6,772 nt of DNA, taken from assembly GCA_947177695.1 (NCBI GenBank), contig CAMWVO010000101.1, forward strand, positions 1 to 6,772, read 5' to 3'. The DNA comes from an uncultured Clostridia bacterium (GTDB taxonomy: Bacteria > Bacillota > Clostridia > Oscillospirales > Ruminococcaceae). This document shows, piece by piece, positions 6,068-6,772 of this stretch; the stretch's first letter is position 1, and each line of letters opens with the position of its first letter. The translations under genes were made by a program, and so were the position numbers. The notes beneath the pieces are model-generated. The model was not told the DNA's origin and ran no database searches. It saw only the letters and a list, made by a program, of their open reading frames with translations.

Positions 6068-6772
6068 TTAAAATTTTCCCAAATAACATCGTGTTTTATA
6101 GGGTACTTCAACCCTGCCAACCTTTTCATATTTTGCAAATACTTGCCGCAATTCCTCCACAAACCGAGAATAATTTTCATCGCTTTCTTTAAGCGAATAG
6201 GAGCGTGAAAACATATCTCCGAGAAATCTTTCCTCGTCCATTGTTATTATATTGTCGGCGCAGAAATATTCAACGCTGTCAAAATATTCGTTTCTCAAAA
6301 ATCGGTCGCCCTCGGCACTGCCGCGGTTTCCCACCTCTCCGCTGTGGCTCTTGCCGCAGTATTTAACGCATATAGTGTCGCGCTCTGCGGAAAAATCACA
6401 TTTCAAGCGTTCGTTCCACACTATAGCAAGCCGACCGTTTGGTGTAAAAATTCTCTTACACTCCGCTTTGAAATTTTCTTCATCAAACCAATGAAAAGCC
6501 TGTGCAGTCGTCACAAGGTCGATACTATTCGTTGCAATACCAGTATTCTCCGCGGGAGCGTTCACAATTTCAATGTTCGGACAATTCACACTAAGCTTTT
6601 CCAGCATATCGGCGTTAGGCTCAACAGCGGTGATTTTCCAAGGCTTTGCGGACAAGCATTTTGTGAAAATACCTGTCCCCGCGCCTATGTCCGCAACGGT
6701 TTCGGCGTGGGTCTTTTCGTAAAGCCAATCAACAATTTCCGCAGGATATGTTGGACGGTATTTGTCGTACAC
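6068..6772 (-). CDS. Class I SAM-dependent methyltransferase (upstream paralog, 5' end outside window)
   Basis: The 234 visible residues are an uninterrupted second copy of the neighbouring methyltransferase. The first visible codon is a GTG that aligns with Val12 of the complete copy, so about 11 N-terminal residues and the real start probably lie beyond position 6772. It keeps the whole SAM site: V-A-D-I-G-A-G-T-G at visible residues 26-34, the Glu in AVEPNADML, and AQAFHWFD. The C-terminal half is clearly diverged from its neighbour (DENY, EVPY and CYLG survive) and carries a net two-residue insertion around CGKSHSGEVGNRGSAEGD. It ends 32 bases before the next gene. The pair may act on different substrates, since the SAM domain is nearly constant while the rest varies. 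The acceptor is unknown. Confidence 0.93.
   Translation of the reverse strand: MYDKYRPTYPAEIVDWLYEKTHAETVADIGAGTGIFTKCLSAKPWKITAVEPNADMLEKLSVNCPNIEIVNAPAENTGIATNSIDLVTTAQAFHWFDEENFKAECKRIFTPNGRLAIVWNERLKCDFSAERDTICVKYCGKSHSGEVGNRGSAEGDRFLRNEYFDSVEYFCADNIITMDEERFLGDMFSRSYSLKESDENYSRFVEELRQVFAKYEKVGRVEVPYKTRCYLGKF

Overview
The window is a compact block of nine protein genes, all read on the minus strand, so transcription runs from position 6772 towards position 1. Moderate GC in most genes (about 55% in sampled stretches), strong GGAGG-type ribosome binding sites, a short Gram-positive-style lipoprotein signal and small GC-rich palindromes in the gaps suggest a Firmicute. A Ruminococcus/Oscillospiraceae-like Clostridium-class bacterium is my best guess. 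This is an inference from style and gene content, not an identification.

In transcription order, the upstream (right) part holds two tandem paralogous class I SAM-dependent methyltransferases (6772-6068, cut by the window edge, and 6035-5304). Next come a 76-residue AT-rich protein of unknown function (5268-5038) and a 144-residue protein with two tandem zinc ribbons (4990-4556). The downstream (left) part is a purine biosynthesis cluster: a PurO-family IMP cyclohydrolase (4527-3811), a stand-alone AICAR transformylase (3743-2565), a RimJ/RimL-type GNAT acetyltransferase (2462-1944), a small lipoprotein (1886-1398) and PurD (1378-98). Gaps between genes are 19 to 102 bases and no convincing promoter or riboswitch is visible, so read-through across much of the block is plausible.

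The purine genes supply step 2 (PurD, GAR synthetase) and the last two steps (AICAR to FAICAR to IMP) of de novo IMP synthesis. The last two steps are usually carried by one fused bacterial protein, PurH. Here they are split: the formyltransferase half stands alone, and the cyclohydrolase is supplied by the unrelated PurO family best known from archaea. The acetyltransferase and lipoprotein sit between the purine genes without an obvious purine role.

The most notable signals are: (1) the split, non-orthologous replacement of PurH; (2) the methyltransferase pair, about 92% identical over the SAM-binding half but about 60% over the C-terminal half, with long identical DNA runs that suggest gene conversion or a recent partial duplication; (3) the two uncharacterised genes wedged between the methyltransferases and the purine genes, one at only about 31% GC; (4) hairpin-forming palindromes in three successive gaps of the purine cluster. 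I see no tRNA, rRNA, CRISPR array, transposase or attachment site.
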